From Iris pallida (taxonomy: Eukaryota > Streptophyta > Magnoliopsida > Asparagales > Iridaceae), in NCBI GenBank assembly GCA_029216955.1, contig JANAVB010002199.1, forward strand, positions 15,912,956 through 15,976,955: a DNA stretch of 64,000 nt, in the 5' to 3' direction. Shown piece by piece: positions 1 to 10,100 of this stretch (positions are counted from its first letter, which is position 1; every line of letters starts with the position of its first letter). The position numbers were made by a program, and so were the translations under genes. A model generated the notes under the pieces. That model made no database searches. It saw nothing but the letters and a program-made list of their open reading frames with translations, and was not told the origin of the DNA.

Positions 1-1461
1 TCTTCGTCTCTACCCCCAGCTGTGTCCTGAGGGACATCCTCGTTTCGAGGTGCTTCTGGGAGGCTGACTTCGCCTCGAGGATGAAGATACGTCGCAGCTG
101 TGCTTTGGACATCTTCATCTTCGGAAGGAAGCTCAACAAGGGTCTGACTACCCCCAGCTTCCTCCAAGAACTTCTTCTTTGACCGAGTGCCTTCGAACAC
201 CCCGGAGGTCGAGACTGCTGCCTTGGTTCTCCTTGATTGGCTTTTGGACGAGGAATTGCCGGTCGCCTTCCGGAGAGATGAGGAGTTGGAGACCACATTG
301 CATGAAGCAACTCTTGGCTCCTCTTCTGTTGACACCTTCTTCCCAAGGCGATGTCGGAGGGGTGTCGATGACTGCAGTCGCTGGAAGACTGATTGCCTTG
401 GTGGTACTGTCGTCTTGCCACAGCAGTTGATAGTGACCACCGCACAAGTATGTCCCGTGAGAGGCTCATCGTGCTTGTTGGTCGACTCTCCTGACCGGCG
501 CTTGTGAGTGATCACATTACGCAGGTCGTTGGAGGAGAGTGCTACCTTCACACCCCCTTCAGGCGCATGGCAAGGCCAAACGCCGGGGCGGACAGTGAGT
601 ACTGCGCCCCCTGATCTAATACCAAGCAGGCATCATGATCAGTAGTGGGGGAACAACAACATTTGAAGTGACTTGAACGGACCTCAAACGCACAACCAGA
701 GGAGGCGCGGGAGTTCAAGACCACTGAATCTGCCGCACTCGACTTGGTTATGCACGCAGTGGATGCGCCCAAGTGAGATGAGGACTTTGAAGATCGACTC
801 GTCTTTGGTGCCGAAGCACCTGAGTCGACCTTGTACAGCTTGCCATCGGCAGCGCACGTGATTGTGAGCACGTACCTCTGGCCTGCTGCTGGCATAGCAC
901 GCTTGTGGCGCATGGCCCGTGCCGCCTTAGATTTCTTTGTACTAGCCCGCTGGGGCGCATAGTACTCAGCATCCAAATTCTTCTCGCCATTACAGCGAGT
1001 GAGTCTGTCAAAGACAGAGATTTTTTGTGGCGCATCAGAGGTGATGCGCGGGGCTTTGGCTGCGTCCCTGCTCCGTCGACGCATCTTCCTCACCTGAGAG
1101 AAAGATGGCTGGGGAACGTGGTCAGTCGCACGTTTTCCCGAGAGATACGCTGCATCAGCGGACGCACCTTGGTTGCTGAAAACGTCAGCAGGAAGGGAGG
1201 GCTGGATTGGCGCATCCCCTTCAGTGGTGGTGCCCGAGGCGTCGACTTTGCGCACCCAGACACGGCGGGTCTTCTTCGGCTTCGGCAGCTGCTTCAAAGG
1301 ACTCGCACTTCCTTCAGAAATGAACTCCTCGTACGCCTATTGATTGAGGCGCACGACCAGCATCTTGTGGGAGGAGCCCACCTTCACGTCGTCGGCCTGT
1401 GACACAACTTTCTCGGAAGAGAAGAAAGAAGTCCCCAGCAGAGTCGCCAGCTTGTTTGCCA
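1..1461 (-). pseudogene. Broken gag-like region of a Ty3/gypsy retrotransposon (tentative)
   Basis: Read on the minus strand, an ATG at 1461 opens about 41 codons beginning MANKLATLLG, then meets an in-frame TAG. The same frame continues without a break to a stop at 548. Below about 555 the frame shifts and coding-like sequence continues towards position 1. Two short motifs, SVFDRL (about 1000-1025) and SVFQRL (about 370-390), are of the kind I associate with the gag-to-protease spacer of plant Ty3/gypsy Tat/Athila-like polyproteins. The product is basic and rich in Ser, Lys and Arg. No zinc knuckle, protease or reverse transcriptase is inside the window; they would lie to the left. A TATA box 315 bp upstream on the same strand fits an LTR promoter. 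The family call rests on two short motifs, so a decayed host gene remains possible. Confidence 0.4.
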
Positions 1462-1775
1462 TTAAAATCGTTCGATTGCAAATCTTAATACAAACAGAAC
1501 AGTGTTACAATATAGGACTTAGATGTAGTCCTAGGAGTACACTTTTGTTTAATCTGGGTCCTAAGTGCCAATGGAGCGAGTGGTAATGCGTTGACTCCGT
1601 TGACGGGCTGACGACGGTTATCGATTCTCTGAAGGTGTAGATTGCTCTGGGTGCTGGAGCTGGCTGAGAGGAGGAAGACGTTGAGTGTCTGTATCTGCCT
1701 CTCTGATGATCTCTGTCTGGATTGTTCGTATGTATGTCTCTGTGTGTGTATATGTGTAAGGAGGGGATGATTCCT

Positions 1776-1785
1776 CCATTTATAG
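1776..1785 (-). promoter_or_regulatory. TATA box driving leftward transcription
   Basis: The minus strand reads CTATAAATGG, a good plant TATA box. It lies about 315 bp upstream of the minus-strand ATG at 1461 and is followed by a CT/CA-rich leader. It is the likely promoter of the gag-like frame, probably an LTR promoter. No experimental start site is known. Confidence 0.5.
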
Positions 1786-2765
1786 CTGGGCAGGTTGGCT
1801 GCTCATGCGCGCATATGTAAGATGTACCGGTGCGTGGGGACGCCACGTGGAGATTGCTGAGGGAGGCGCATGGATGATGCGCCCTACTCGCGGAGTTGAA
1901 TTCTTCATACTGCTGTTGTGAGTCGACACGTAGCAGAGGAGAAGATCTTTCTGTTGCTGAGATCTTGGATGAGTTGAGTCAAAGGACACGTGTCGTCGAC
2001 CCATGGCTCGAAGATCTCTGATTTGGTGGGAGGATGATTTGGTGGGATCGCCTTGGATTGGGCGCATGATGAGATTTTGGCTCATGACCTTTAGGAGTCA
2101 CGAGCCGTTCTGGGCACATGGCTTTTGAGGCGCATGCGAGCGACTTTCCTTCTGTCTTTCGGGATCAGAGATCAGTCTGGGGCGCATGGCTTTTGAGGCG
2201 TATGCAAAGCTTCAACTGGAGACTCTTCTTCTGTCTTTAGGGATCAGTAAAGGATTCTGAGGCGCATGGCTTTTGAGGCACATACGGGTTTGGGCGCATG
2301 GCCGTGGAGGCGCACGCGGGTGGTCGAGTGCCACGTGGCAGTAGCCGTCGGGATAGAGTCATAATGATGCTGACGTTGTGGACGCTTCGTTTTCTACAAA
2401 AGCTGTCAGCCGTTCAGACTTGGGAAGGCATGCTGCCAACTCTGTCAGTTCAGCATTTAATGTTGGTGACATTCGATGGACAACTGAGTGGGCGCATCGG
2501 TTGACGTTCTACTAGGCGTATGGGGACGTATGGGGGCGCATCCCCTTTGATGCGCTCGGTACAGAGCGCATCTGTTTGAGAGGTGTGATGCGCTGACCAG
2601 CCGGCGCATCCGACATGTCATTGATGATGCGGCTGTTTCGCTTCTCGAGTGCTTTTAATAGCCGCTTGGCTGAAGTCGAGGCGTCTGGTTCATCCATTTA
2701 ATGTGAGTTCATTGCACGGAATTCGGAGAGCCATCCACTTGGCGCATGGGTTTGATCTGCCCGGC

Positions 2766-2775
2766 CTATAAATAG
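2766..2775 (+). promoter_or_regulatory. TATA box driving rightward transcription
   Basis: The plus strand reads CTATAAATAG in a typical context. Downstream are a short open frame (2775-3215, no recognised domain), an array of short repeats and an AT-rich, polyadenylation-like stretch near 3570-3600. It faces away from the TATA box at 1776, so 980 bp of GGCGCAT-rich DNA lies between two divergent promoters. Confidence 0.4.
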
Positions 2776-3237
2776 TGGCATGGAGAGAAGGTTGGCCTCT
2801 CATTCCCTCACGTCTTTCCAATATGAACTCAGGTTCTCGGGTGCATTCTGTTGATGAAGTGCTCCCGAGGGTGAAGATGAGATGCCATGTTGTCATTGAT
2901 GCTCTTGAAGGTGACTGTTACATCCAAAAGACGGAGTCGAGGGCTTCTGAGGCAGGCGGAAGGTGCCTGTTGCATCCAAAGATGGGGATGCTCGGGCCTT
3001 GTCTCCGTTGTTCCGGAAGAGCCGTAGATCGGAATGGCGGTGCTAGGCTCTCTCTTCCTTCAAAGTGGGTGTCGCCCACTCTGATTGTGTTGAAAGCTGC
3101 CTTTCGCCGTGATTTCGATCACGGTCTTCCTTGGCCTTTGGAGGCTCTTTCGAAGCCTCCCCTGGCCACAGATTTGCGGTGCTCTTCTCTTCCTTGGTTC
3201 CAGCCAGAGGGTTAAATGCTTTGTATATTGAAGCATT

Positions 3238-3512
3238 TATCAGGTGAGCCTGGTTGGAAGAGCGGCACACTCCTGCTCGGCCAGGTGAGCCTGGTTGGAA
3301 GAGTGGCACATAACTGGGCTGCTGAAGGGATGCACATAACTGAGCTGGATGCACATAACTGTGCTGCTGAAGAGATGGCAGGATGCGCCTGGATGGAGGC
3401 GCATAGTATCTGCTGCGCCTCACTGGTGGCGCATGGTGACTGCTGCGCCTATCTGGAGACGCATGGTGGCCGCTGCGCCTATCTGAAGGCACATGGTGGC
3501 CGCTGGCTGTAG
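3238..3512 (+). repeat. Degenerate tandem repeats (about 30-50 bp units)
   Basis: Two copies of a unit containing GTGAGCCTGGTTGGAAGAG are followed by repeats built on CACATAACTG and then by about four units of roughly 30-33 bp reading CTGCGCCTNNCTGGNGGCGCATGGTG with variants. Open frames on both strands here (3216-3512 plus, 3043-3546 minus) translate the repeats into low-complexity peptides and show no known domain. I do not call them genes. Confidence 0.6.
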
Positions 3513-3718
3513 ACTTAGGATCTTTCCTTTGTAGTCCTTTGTACAACCTTTTCTAGACATGTAATAGACTTTTATATATAATGAAAAGTCCTTCTTCAAA
3601 TGTCTATACTTATTGACTTTGCTGTGAAGTATTCTGTGCGAGTTCTGGCGCATGTAGTGTCTGGCGCATGGTCTTTCTGGTTGTGAAATTCTATGCTTCT
3701 ACAACAAGTATTTGTTTT

Positions 3719-3813
3719 ACACAAGTATCCAACACATATCCAACAGAAGTATTTCAACACAAGTATCCAACACATAACCAACACAAGTATTTCAACACAA
3801 GTATCCAACAACA
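3719..3813 (+). repeat. 38-bp tandem repeat, about 2.5 copies
   Basis: The unit begins ACACAAGTATCCAACACAT and ends near AAGTATTTC. Two full copies and a partial third lie end to end. The array sits just beyond the 3' end of the PMD gene, in otherwise AT-rich DNA (3815-3923) with no recognisable gene. Confidence 0.7.
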
Positions 3814-3923
3814 TGTTCGACACCCAAAAATATCAACATCCAAAATAGCCAACTTCAGACAATCAAACAATAACAAGTTTGCAAAATATTCAACATCATA
3901 CAATCAGACATCAGACAATCATA

Positions 3924-4465
3924 CTACATATCATGGCGGGCCTTCGAACGAGACTCCGCATTACGCATGAATGGGAACTCAACCTCGTCGTCGATGCGCT
4001 CAAGCTCGTTGGCGACCAAGACACTAGTGTCGACCAAGACACTAGTGTCACTTTGGCAAGCGCTCCGAAGTGTCTTGGCCAGTTCCTTCGTCTTTCTAGA
4101 CTGTAAATGAAAGTATAATTGAATTTAGTCTACAAACATGAAAATCTCAAACTAATTACTAATGCGGAACTCACCATCTTCACCAATGAAACATAAAAGA
4201 TATTTTTCGAAGGAAGATTTCCAACAGCTACTACGGCCTCGGGACCCGGGTTTGTTGGGTTCAACAACTTAGAATGTCCGACCCGTCGGAAGTACGGCAT
4301 GTAGTCCTCGCTGCAGTCGGCCATCCGGGTGACCGGTTGACTCTCATCTTCCCCAAGCAGGTGCCTTTGCCACTCGGAGTAGAAGTCGGTCACCCAGTCG
4401 AAATACGCCGGTTTATAGTTCAATGGTTGGGTCCCGCGGGGAGGTTCCAACATCTTTAGTGTGCG
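3924..4465 (-). pseudogene. PMD-family gene, 3' part (end of exon 5 and exon 6)
   Basis: This is the C-terminal part of the plant mobile domain gene whose 5' part lies at 37094-39283. Exon 5 resumes at 4460 and runs to 4175. It encodes a tract with WVTDFYSEW and YMPYFRR, matching the C-terminal W...YM.W(Y/F)RR pattern of proteins annotated as PMD or 'serine/threonine phosphatase 7 long form homolog'. A GTGAGT donor follows at 4174, and an acceptor (TTACAG) precedes exon 6 (4100-3924), which ends at a TAG at 3924-3926. Exon 6 contains a duplicated 18-bp unit encoding DTSVLV twice. Position 4461-4465 (GTGCG) is the left target-site duplication of element 1. Joining to 37098 keeps the frame exactly. 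PMD proteins in Arabidopsis (MAIN, MAIL1) act in silencing and gene expression; the function of this copy is unknown. Confidence 0.85.
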
Positions 4466-7430
4466 TGTGAAACCCAGTTTTTGATTTGCAATTTATTATT
4501 ATTATTATAACATTATTACTATTATTATTATTATTAAATTGTGGGTTTAAAATTAGTTTCAAATTAATAATCTGGATTTTTGGTTCTTGACCTGACTCGA
4601 GCCTGGACCAGTTCGAACCCAACTTTCCGAAACCCATTTGGAACCCATTCCATTTTATTTGAAAAATCCTGATTTCTTTTTTTAAAAAAAAATATTTTCC
4701 CATGTGCTGGTCCACCCGTTGGACCAGCATCTCCCCTCTCCCCCTCATTTCCCTCTTCTACTCTCACTCCCATCCTTTCCCCCTCCCTATTTTTCCTCAG
4801 CCACTCTCCCATTTAAACACACGTTCACCAACACCACTTCCAAACAGCAACTTCCCACACCCCACAAAACTTCCCACCACTCAAAGTCTCATTTTCTCAT
4901 ACTCCCCTCTCCCAAACCTCCTCCCAACTCCAGAGCAAACTCCCCACTCACAAACGCTCCCCGAGTCCCCTCCCGGCCATCCGCGCCGACCCGCCGGACC
5001 TCGATCCGCCCAGCGCCTTCCCTCCGGCCGACTCCCGGCCAACCCGCGCGCTGCCCCGACATCCCCGCGACCGCCCGCGTCCGCCGACCTCAGCGCCCAC
5101 CCGGCGCTCGCCCCGATCCGGCGCGCCCGTCCATCGGAGCCCCGACCGGCCCCGCAGCTCGCGGCCAGCCTTCTGCGGCGCACCTCTCGGCCGCCACCAG
5201 CGCACGCCGCTGGCCCCGCGCCGTGCCCTAGGCGACCCCGCTCTGTTCCAGCACTCTGTATCTCCTGGCTACTTCCTTGGAGGTTCTGCACTTTCCTGCG
5301 GCTTCCCGTTCTTGGGCAGAAGCTGGTTTCCGATTTCGGACGCTGTCCTGGGTTTACGTTGCTGCTCGGATCTCTATTATTTCTTTAATTTGCATCTGAG
5401 AGCTCTAGCCGAGCAACCCAGGGTATAACTCCTCTGTCCCGTCCCATTTTCGTTTGTCTATAATGAGATTGGTCCCCGAATCCCTTCCGGGAATTCGGTT
5501 TTTAGCAACGTCGCAACTCCGGATTTTTCGGAGATGTTCTGTGATATTCTGTGTTCATTTCGGACCTTTCCGAAATATATTTTCGGGATTTTAGGCGCTG
5601 TGATTTCCGAATTCATTTCGGTAATTCCCGAAACTATATTTCGGGTTTCCGATTGAGATTCGAGAATTATTTTGTGAATTTAATTGTGGTGTAAAATGGT
5701 TTGAAATTGAATTCTGGGTGTTCCCTGGTTTGGGACTTTTTATAAATGGTGTTTATGGCACATTTTCCAGTTTTTGGGTTGACCGAAAATAGAGGAAGTG
5801 CTGCCGGATTTTTCTATAAAATTTAATTATATAATTTTAAAATGGTTTTAAAAAATGGTTTTTCGGAAAAGGATAATATTTTGGATTTTTGGGCGACGAC
5901 CGTATTGGTCAATGGGCCCTGGCTAAGTGCAAACGAAACCGGTTTCGCCCGGACGTTGAGACAATTAGCCTATATGATGATTGGACCAATATCTGAGACT
6001 CATTATTAATTTATTTTTAATTATTAGTTTATTTATAATTAAATTGTAGGGGAAATTTTTAGAACTAACAAATGTTTCTTCTTATTTCTATTTATGTAAA
6101 ATAATTTGTAAGGGCATAAGCCCAGCTTTTCTATTTTTCTTTCTCTGTGGCCTGTAATTATTGTAGCGTAGTTTTTCTTGCATTTTCTGGTTTTGCTGGT
6201 TTTTAGCGTAGACGCGTAAAACTATAATAAATAATCTTTTTTTATATAGAAAAATTAATGAGATTTTTCTCACATTTACAAGTTGTAATATTTAAACAAA
6301 GATCATGTTTTCTCATTAAACAAGAAATTTAGTTTTATATGTATAATTACGAAAATACAAAGTTTTAACCAATCAAATTGGTAACTACGAGTTTTTCCAA
6401 AATAAAAGTTAAATTGATCTTTCCCTCGTAATTAATTACAACGCACCCGATAATCGCGTTTCGTTTGTGATAGTATAATAAAGATTAAAAATTGACTAGG
6501 ACAAACTTAGAGATTGCAACTAGCATAGTTAGCATGGTTTTTGGAATCTGAGATGAACTTCTCGAATGTAGGATTTCGAGGACGAGTCTAATTTCCATCT
6601 CGAAGTCTTCAACCCTTCAAGTCCAGTCCAATTTGATGCAAGTACATTTTGTGTTAGTTTACAATTATTTAATAATCATTTTATTGCAAGTTTAAACCAC
6701 GATGCAACACGGAACTCTCTCTGAGAGCACTGACTGTAACTACTGTAACTACTATAACTGTTTGGGGACTGGGAGAATAGTGTAATGAGTATGACCACAT
6801 CCAAAGTAATAACTTAGAACTGTATTAGCTTACCCCTCATACACACGGGAATAAGCCATATCGTATCAATAGAATACAACTGTACAACCCAAGCCGGTCA
6901 TATTCATTGTCTATTCAAATCACAATGTTTTAACTGCTAGAAAACTGTTTACTTCAAATTGTTTAAAAGTGCATGATTCTATTATTATTTTAATTGTCGG
7001 ATTAGCATGAATTGTACTTTGCTCCCTCCTGACAGGAGATAACATTTTTAGGGGATATTGAGGATGCTGAGCTGTTATACAACAGCTATTGTGACCCGAT
7101 TCTGTACCCCGTGGTGTTGCCAGAGTCCCCTTTGGAGGACGCAGGACCTGAGGCCGATGAGCCGAACGCTTAGCTAGATTTTTCCTGTTTCCAGTTTTGT
7201 TGTTTTGAAATTTTGTTATTTGAATTCAGCATTAATTTCAGTTGTTTTACTTTCCAGTTGTATTATTCAAATGTTTAATAAAGTTTTAAATTCCTGAATA
7301 TTGAGTTGTGACAAATATAGATGTTGTTGTGGTTACCTGCTATTGAAACAGCTTACTGCCGCCGTCTCAACAACGGTACAGGCTGGGCATGATCCGGTTC
7401 GACCCAATTATTTGGGATCGGATCGTGACA
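4466..7430 (+). repeat. Element 1 5' LTR (2965 bp)
   Basis: It matches 11626-13233 plus 35716-37093 along its length, with scattered substitutions and small indels. Near the left end is an ATT/TTA microsatellite (about 4490-4540). A perfect inverted repeat, TGCTGGTCC and GGACCAGCA around a 7-nt loop, lies at 4705-4729. A C-rich leader is followed by a very GC-rich block (about 4965-5240). Proline- and arginine-rich open frames there (for example 4702-5388) are composition artefacts. The LTR ends at GATCGTGACA. Confidence 0.92.
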
Positions 7431-7439
7431 TGTTTTTAG

Positions 7440-7455
7440 TGGTGGCCCATGCAGG
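7440..7455 (+). promoter_or_regulatory. Candidate primer-binding site, element 1
   Basis: The 16-mer TGGTGGCCCATGCAGG starts 9 nt after the 5' LTR. Its complement ends in CCA-3', as a tRNA primer would. The same 16-mer sits 9 nt inside the 5' LTRs of elements 3 and 5. I cannot match it to a named tRNA, and the offset is larger than usual, so this is a candidate only. Confidence 0.45.
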
Positions 7456-7613
7456 TCATATCAACAACTTAGAAAAACATACCTAGAAACAATTAGAACA
7501 CTAGAACATTGATTTGTCACAACATAGGTCCGAATTATATACATAAATATTCTTGTTTGATTATAGACTGGTAGGATACCTTGCTTATGTTTGTATCCTA
7601 AACCTTTCAGAGA

Positions 7614-8354
7614 ATGGCCATTGACAAGACCAATCCTGCTGGCGATGAGGTGTCATCTCCGGATCATACCCCATCTCCTCAACCAAGTCCAGGGTTTATT
7701 CCCTCGCAGCTGATTGACCGTCCCCATAATGCATCCAGTAAAGTTTTTACTACACTGGCGATTCCTACCTCTTCTCAAACTGAGTTGCATTTCCTTAGTG
7801 AAGTACCCATTTCTGTTGCTCCACCAGTACCAGCAAACACCTCCCAAATGGTTGTCCTATTTCAAGAAATCCTAGAGTTCCAGAAGGCTCAAGCTGAAGC
7901 CCAGCAGGAACAGATGAATATCATGGGAGAAGTCATGAAGAACGTCAATGATGTAGCCTTAGCTATCTTAAACCAAGTTGGAGCGGAACCTCGTCTTAGG
8001 AGGGATACCCCTGAATCTAGAAGATATTTGAGCCCTATCCGGCAGTCATATCGTAAGAAGCTATTGGTTTGTGACTACTGTAAAAGGCTTGGTCACCAAG
8101 CCAATATTTGTCGCAAGAGATTGGGAAAATCTTTGGCATGTGGATCTGCTGAACATCGGGTAAAGGACTGCCCCTTATCTTTCTATCAAACCAGAGCACA
8201 TATCCCAGCAACACCTGTTAGGCCACAACCTAGGGACTCTCTTCCTATCCAGCAGACCTTGCCTCCTACAATAAGGCATGATGCAGACTTGAGGTTCATA
8301 GAAGATGAAGCAGTTGGAGACTGCTCATGTAAGAGCCAGAACCATGAAGAATAG
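7614..8354 (+). pseudogene. Element 1 gag fragment with two zinc knuckles
   Basis: The frame of 246 codons starts at an ATG 183 bp inside the 5' LTR. The first half is Pro/Ser-rich, followed by a Glu/Gln-rich, coiled-coil-like stretch (about residues 80-110). Near residue 150 come two Cys-rich knuckles, CDYCKRLGHQANIC and a second reading CGSAEHRVKDC, whose first Cys is lost (SLACG instead of CxxCG). The nucleic-acid-binding tail of gag is therefore present, but the conserved retrotransposon gag (capsid) core expected before the knuckles is missing, as is the protease expected after them. The stop at 8354 is 69 bp before the RT frame. The likely cause is internal deletion. Confidence 0.8.
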
Positions 8355-8423
8355 TACCTAGGACTGCTGAATAGCATTATCTATTGTTATAAGAAGTTGT
8401 AACAGGATGTCTTTAGATCAATC

Positions 8424-9212
8424 ATGAAAGTTTTTGCTGTAATTCTCCACATGAATAAAATTTTTAGTTACACCTTTATGGTAGATGTCTTCCCTGATAG
8501 TCTTCCCGGTTTACCTCCAGATCGAGACATAGAGATCACCATTGACCTAGTCCCCGGCTCTTCCCCTATTTCTAAGGGATGCTACAGAGTCAACCTGAAG
8601 GAGGCCAAGGAGATGAAGGACCAGATCAATGAACTGAAGGCTCCGGGATTCATTCGAGATGGAGCTTCATCCTGGGGAGCACCTGTCTTGTTTGTGTCCA
8701 AGAAGGACGGAACAGTACGGATGTGCATCGACTACCGGACGCTGAACAATATCACCATCAAGAACAAGTACCCTATGCCCCGGATCGATGACCTATTTGA
8801 TCAATTGAGCGGAGCCAAGGTGTTTTCGAAGATCGATCTTAGATCTGGCTACCATCAGATCAGGGTCAGGAAGGAAGATATTCCCAAGACAGCATTCAAC
8901 ACCAAGTATGGGCAGTTTGAATTCTTGGTCATGCCGTTTGGATTGACGAATGCTCCTGCGGTGTTCATGAACCTTATGAACAAGGTTTTCCATGAATACC
9001 TAGATCAAATTGTCGTTGTCTTTATTGATGACATTCTGATCTATTCAAAGACAGAAGAGGAGCACGAAGAGCACCTCAGGAAAGTTCTGAAAACTTTGAG
9101 GAAGGAGAAGCTGTATGGTAAGCTTTCCAAATGTGAATTCTTTCTAGACAAGGTGAATTTTTCTTGGCCATGTTGTCACGAGAAGGAATTTCGGTGGATT
9201 CGAAGAAGATAG
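8424..9212 (+). pseudogene. Element 1 reverse transcriptase domain
   Basis: The frame covers the N-terminal connection ([15 protein letters not shown]), then the RT palm and fingers: [57 protein letters not shown] and the catalytic FIDDILIYS. These are diagnostic of Ty3/gypsy RT and closest to plant chromoviruses of the Tekay/Del type. The aspartates of the active site are kept. The frame breaks near 9155-9165, after [10 protein letters not shown], and the protein continues in another frame from 9164. No protease precedes the RT. Without the frameshift this would be one pol polyprotein with the next two entries. Confidence 0.93.
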
Positions 9213-9901
9213 CCGCTGTTGAGAAGTGGTCTACCCCAAGCTCAGTTGCTGAAATCATGAGTTTCTTGGGCTTGGCTGGCTACTACCGAAAGTTCGTAAA
9301 GGATTTTGCCAGAATTGCTGAGCTGGTGACGAAGCTCACTCGGAAGAATGAAGAGTTCATCTGGACGGAAGATTGCCAGGCATCATTTGAGGAGCTGAAG
9401 AAGAGACTTACCACTGCACCAATCCTTGCGCTACCCACAGGAACTGGTGGTTTCTCAATCTACAGTGATGCCTCAGGTAAAGGACTGGGTTGCGTTTTTC
9501 AACAACATGGAAAAGTGATTACTTATGCATCTAGGCAATTACGGACTCATGAGAAGAACTATCCCACACATGATCTGGAGCTTGCGGCAGTCATCTTTGC
9601 TTTGAAGCTATTGAAGCATTATCTATATAGAGAGAGAGTGGAAATATATACAGACCACAAAAGTCTGAAGTATGTTTTCACTCAGAAAGAGCTGAACATG
9701 AGGCAAAGAAGATGGCTGGAGCTGATGAAGGATTTTGACATCGATCTACAGTACCACCCGGGTAAGGCTAATGTGGTCGCAGATGCACTTAGTCGATACC
9801 CTATGGCGATATTTTTTGACCAAGGAGCGGCACCTGCTAGAGGACATCGAGAAGCTTGGACTGGAGATTATACTGCTTGGAAGGAAGGAGCTGGATGCTG
9901 A
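9164..9901 (+). pseudogene. Element 1 RNase H domain
   Basis: This continues the RT thumb ([31 protein letters not shown]) and then gives an RNase H of the gypsy type with [20 protein letters not shown] and YTDHKSLKY, followed by [17 protein letters not shown]. The D-E-D catalytic residues are visible. The domain is about 245 codons. After about 9800 the correct frame moves to 9735-10097, which carries the spacer before integrase, so there is at least one more frameshift. Confidence 0.92.
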
Positions 9902-10100
9902 TTTATTGTTGATGAAGTTGCAAGTAAGCTCAAGTCTGATGGACAAAATCAAGGAGACGCAGTTTCAAGACGAGACACTTTACAAACTTAGAGATCAAGT
10001 GTTGGCAGGAACACTTGAGGGTTTCTCAATCGCCAGCAATGGAGCACTGAAGAATGGTATGAGGCTCTGCGTAGCATCTGGCGAACTGAGGAACTAGCTG

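Larger units (their letters stand above)
1860..3690. repeat. Dispersed GGCGCAT motif region
   Basis: The heptamer GGCGCAT, its reverse complement and one-base variants (GGCGTAT, GGCACAT, GACGCAT) recur more than fifteen times at irregular spacing, often as GGCGCATGG. The motif also appears, less densely, inside the gag-like frame at 548-1461. It is absent from the PMD gene and the retroelements to the right, so it marks this segment as one repetitive unit. No exact period is visible. Confidence 0.6.

Noticed and set aside
1572..1590. LTR end plus primer site for the gag-like element (minus TTGGCACTTAGGA)
   Set aside because: It does not match a primer site I know and no second LTR is in the window to confirm the boundary.
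4702..5388. Long proline/serine/arginine-rich open frames in the element 1 LTR (also 11863-12578)
   Set aside because: They overlap on both strands, arise from a CT-rich and GC-rich block and differ by frameshifting indels between the two LTRs.
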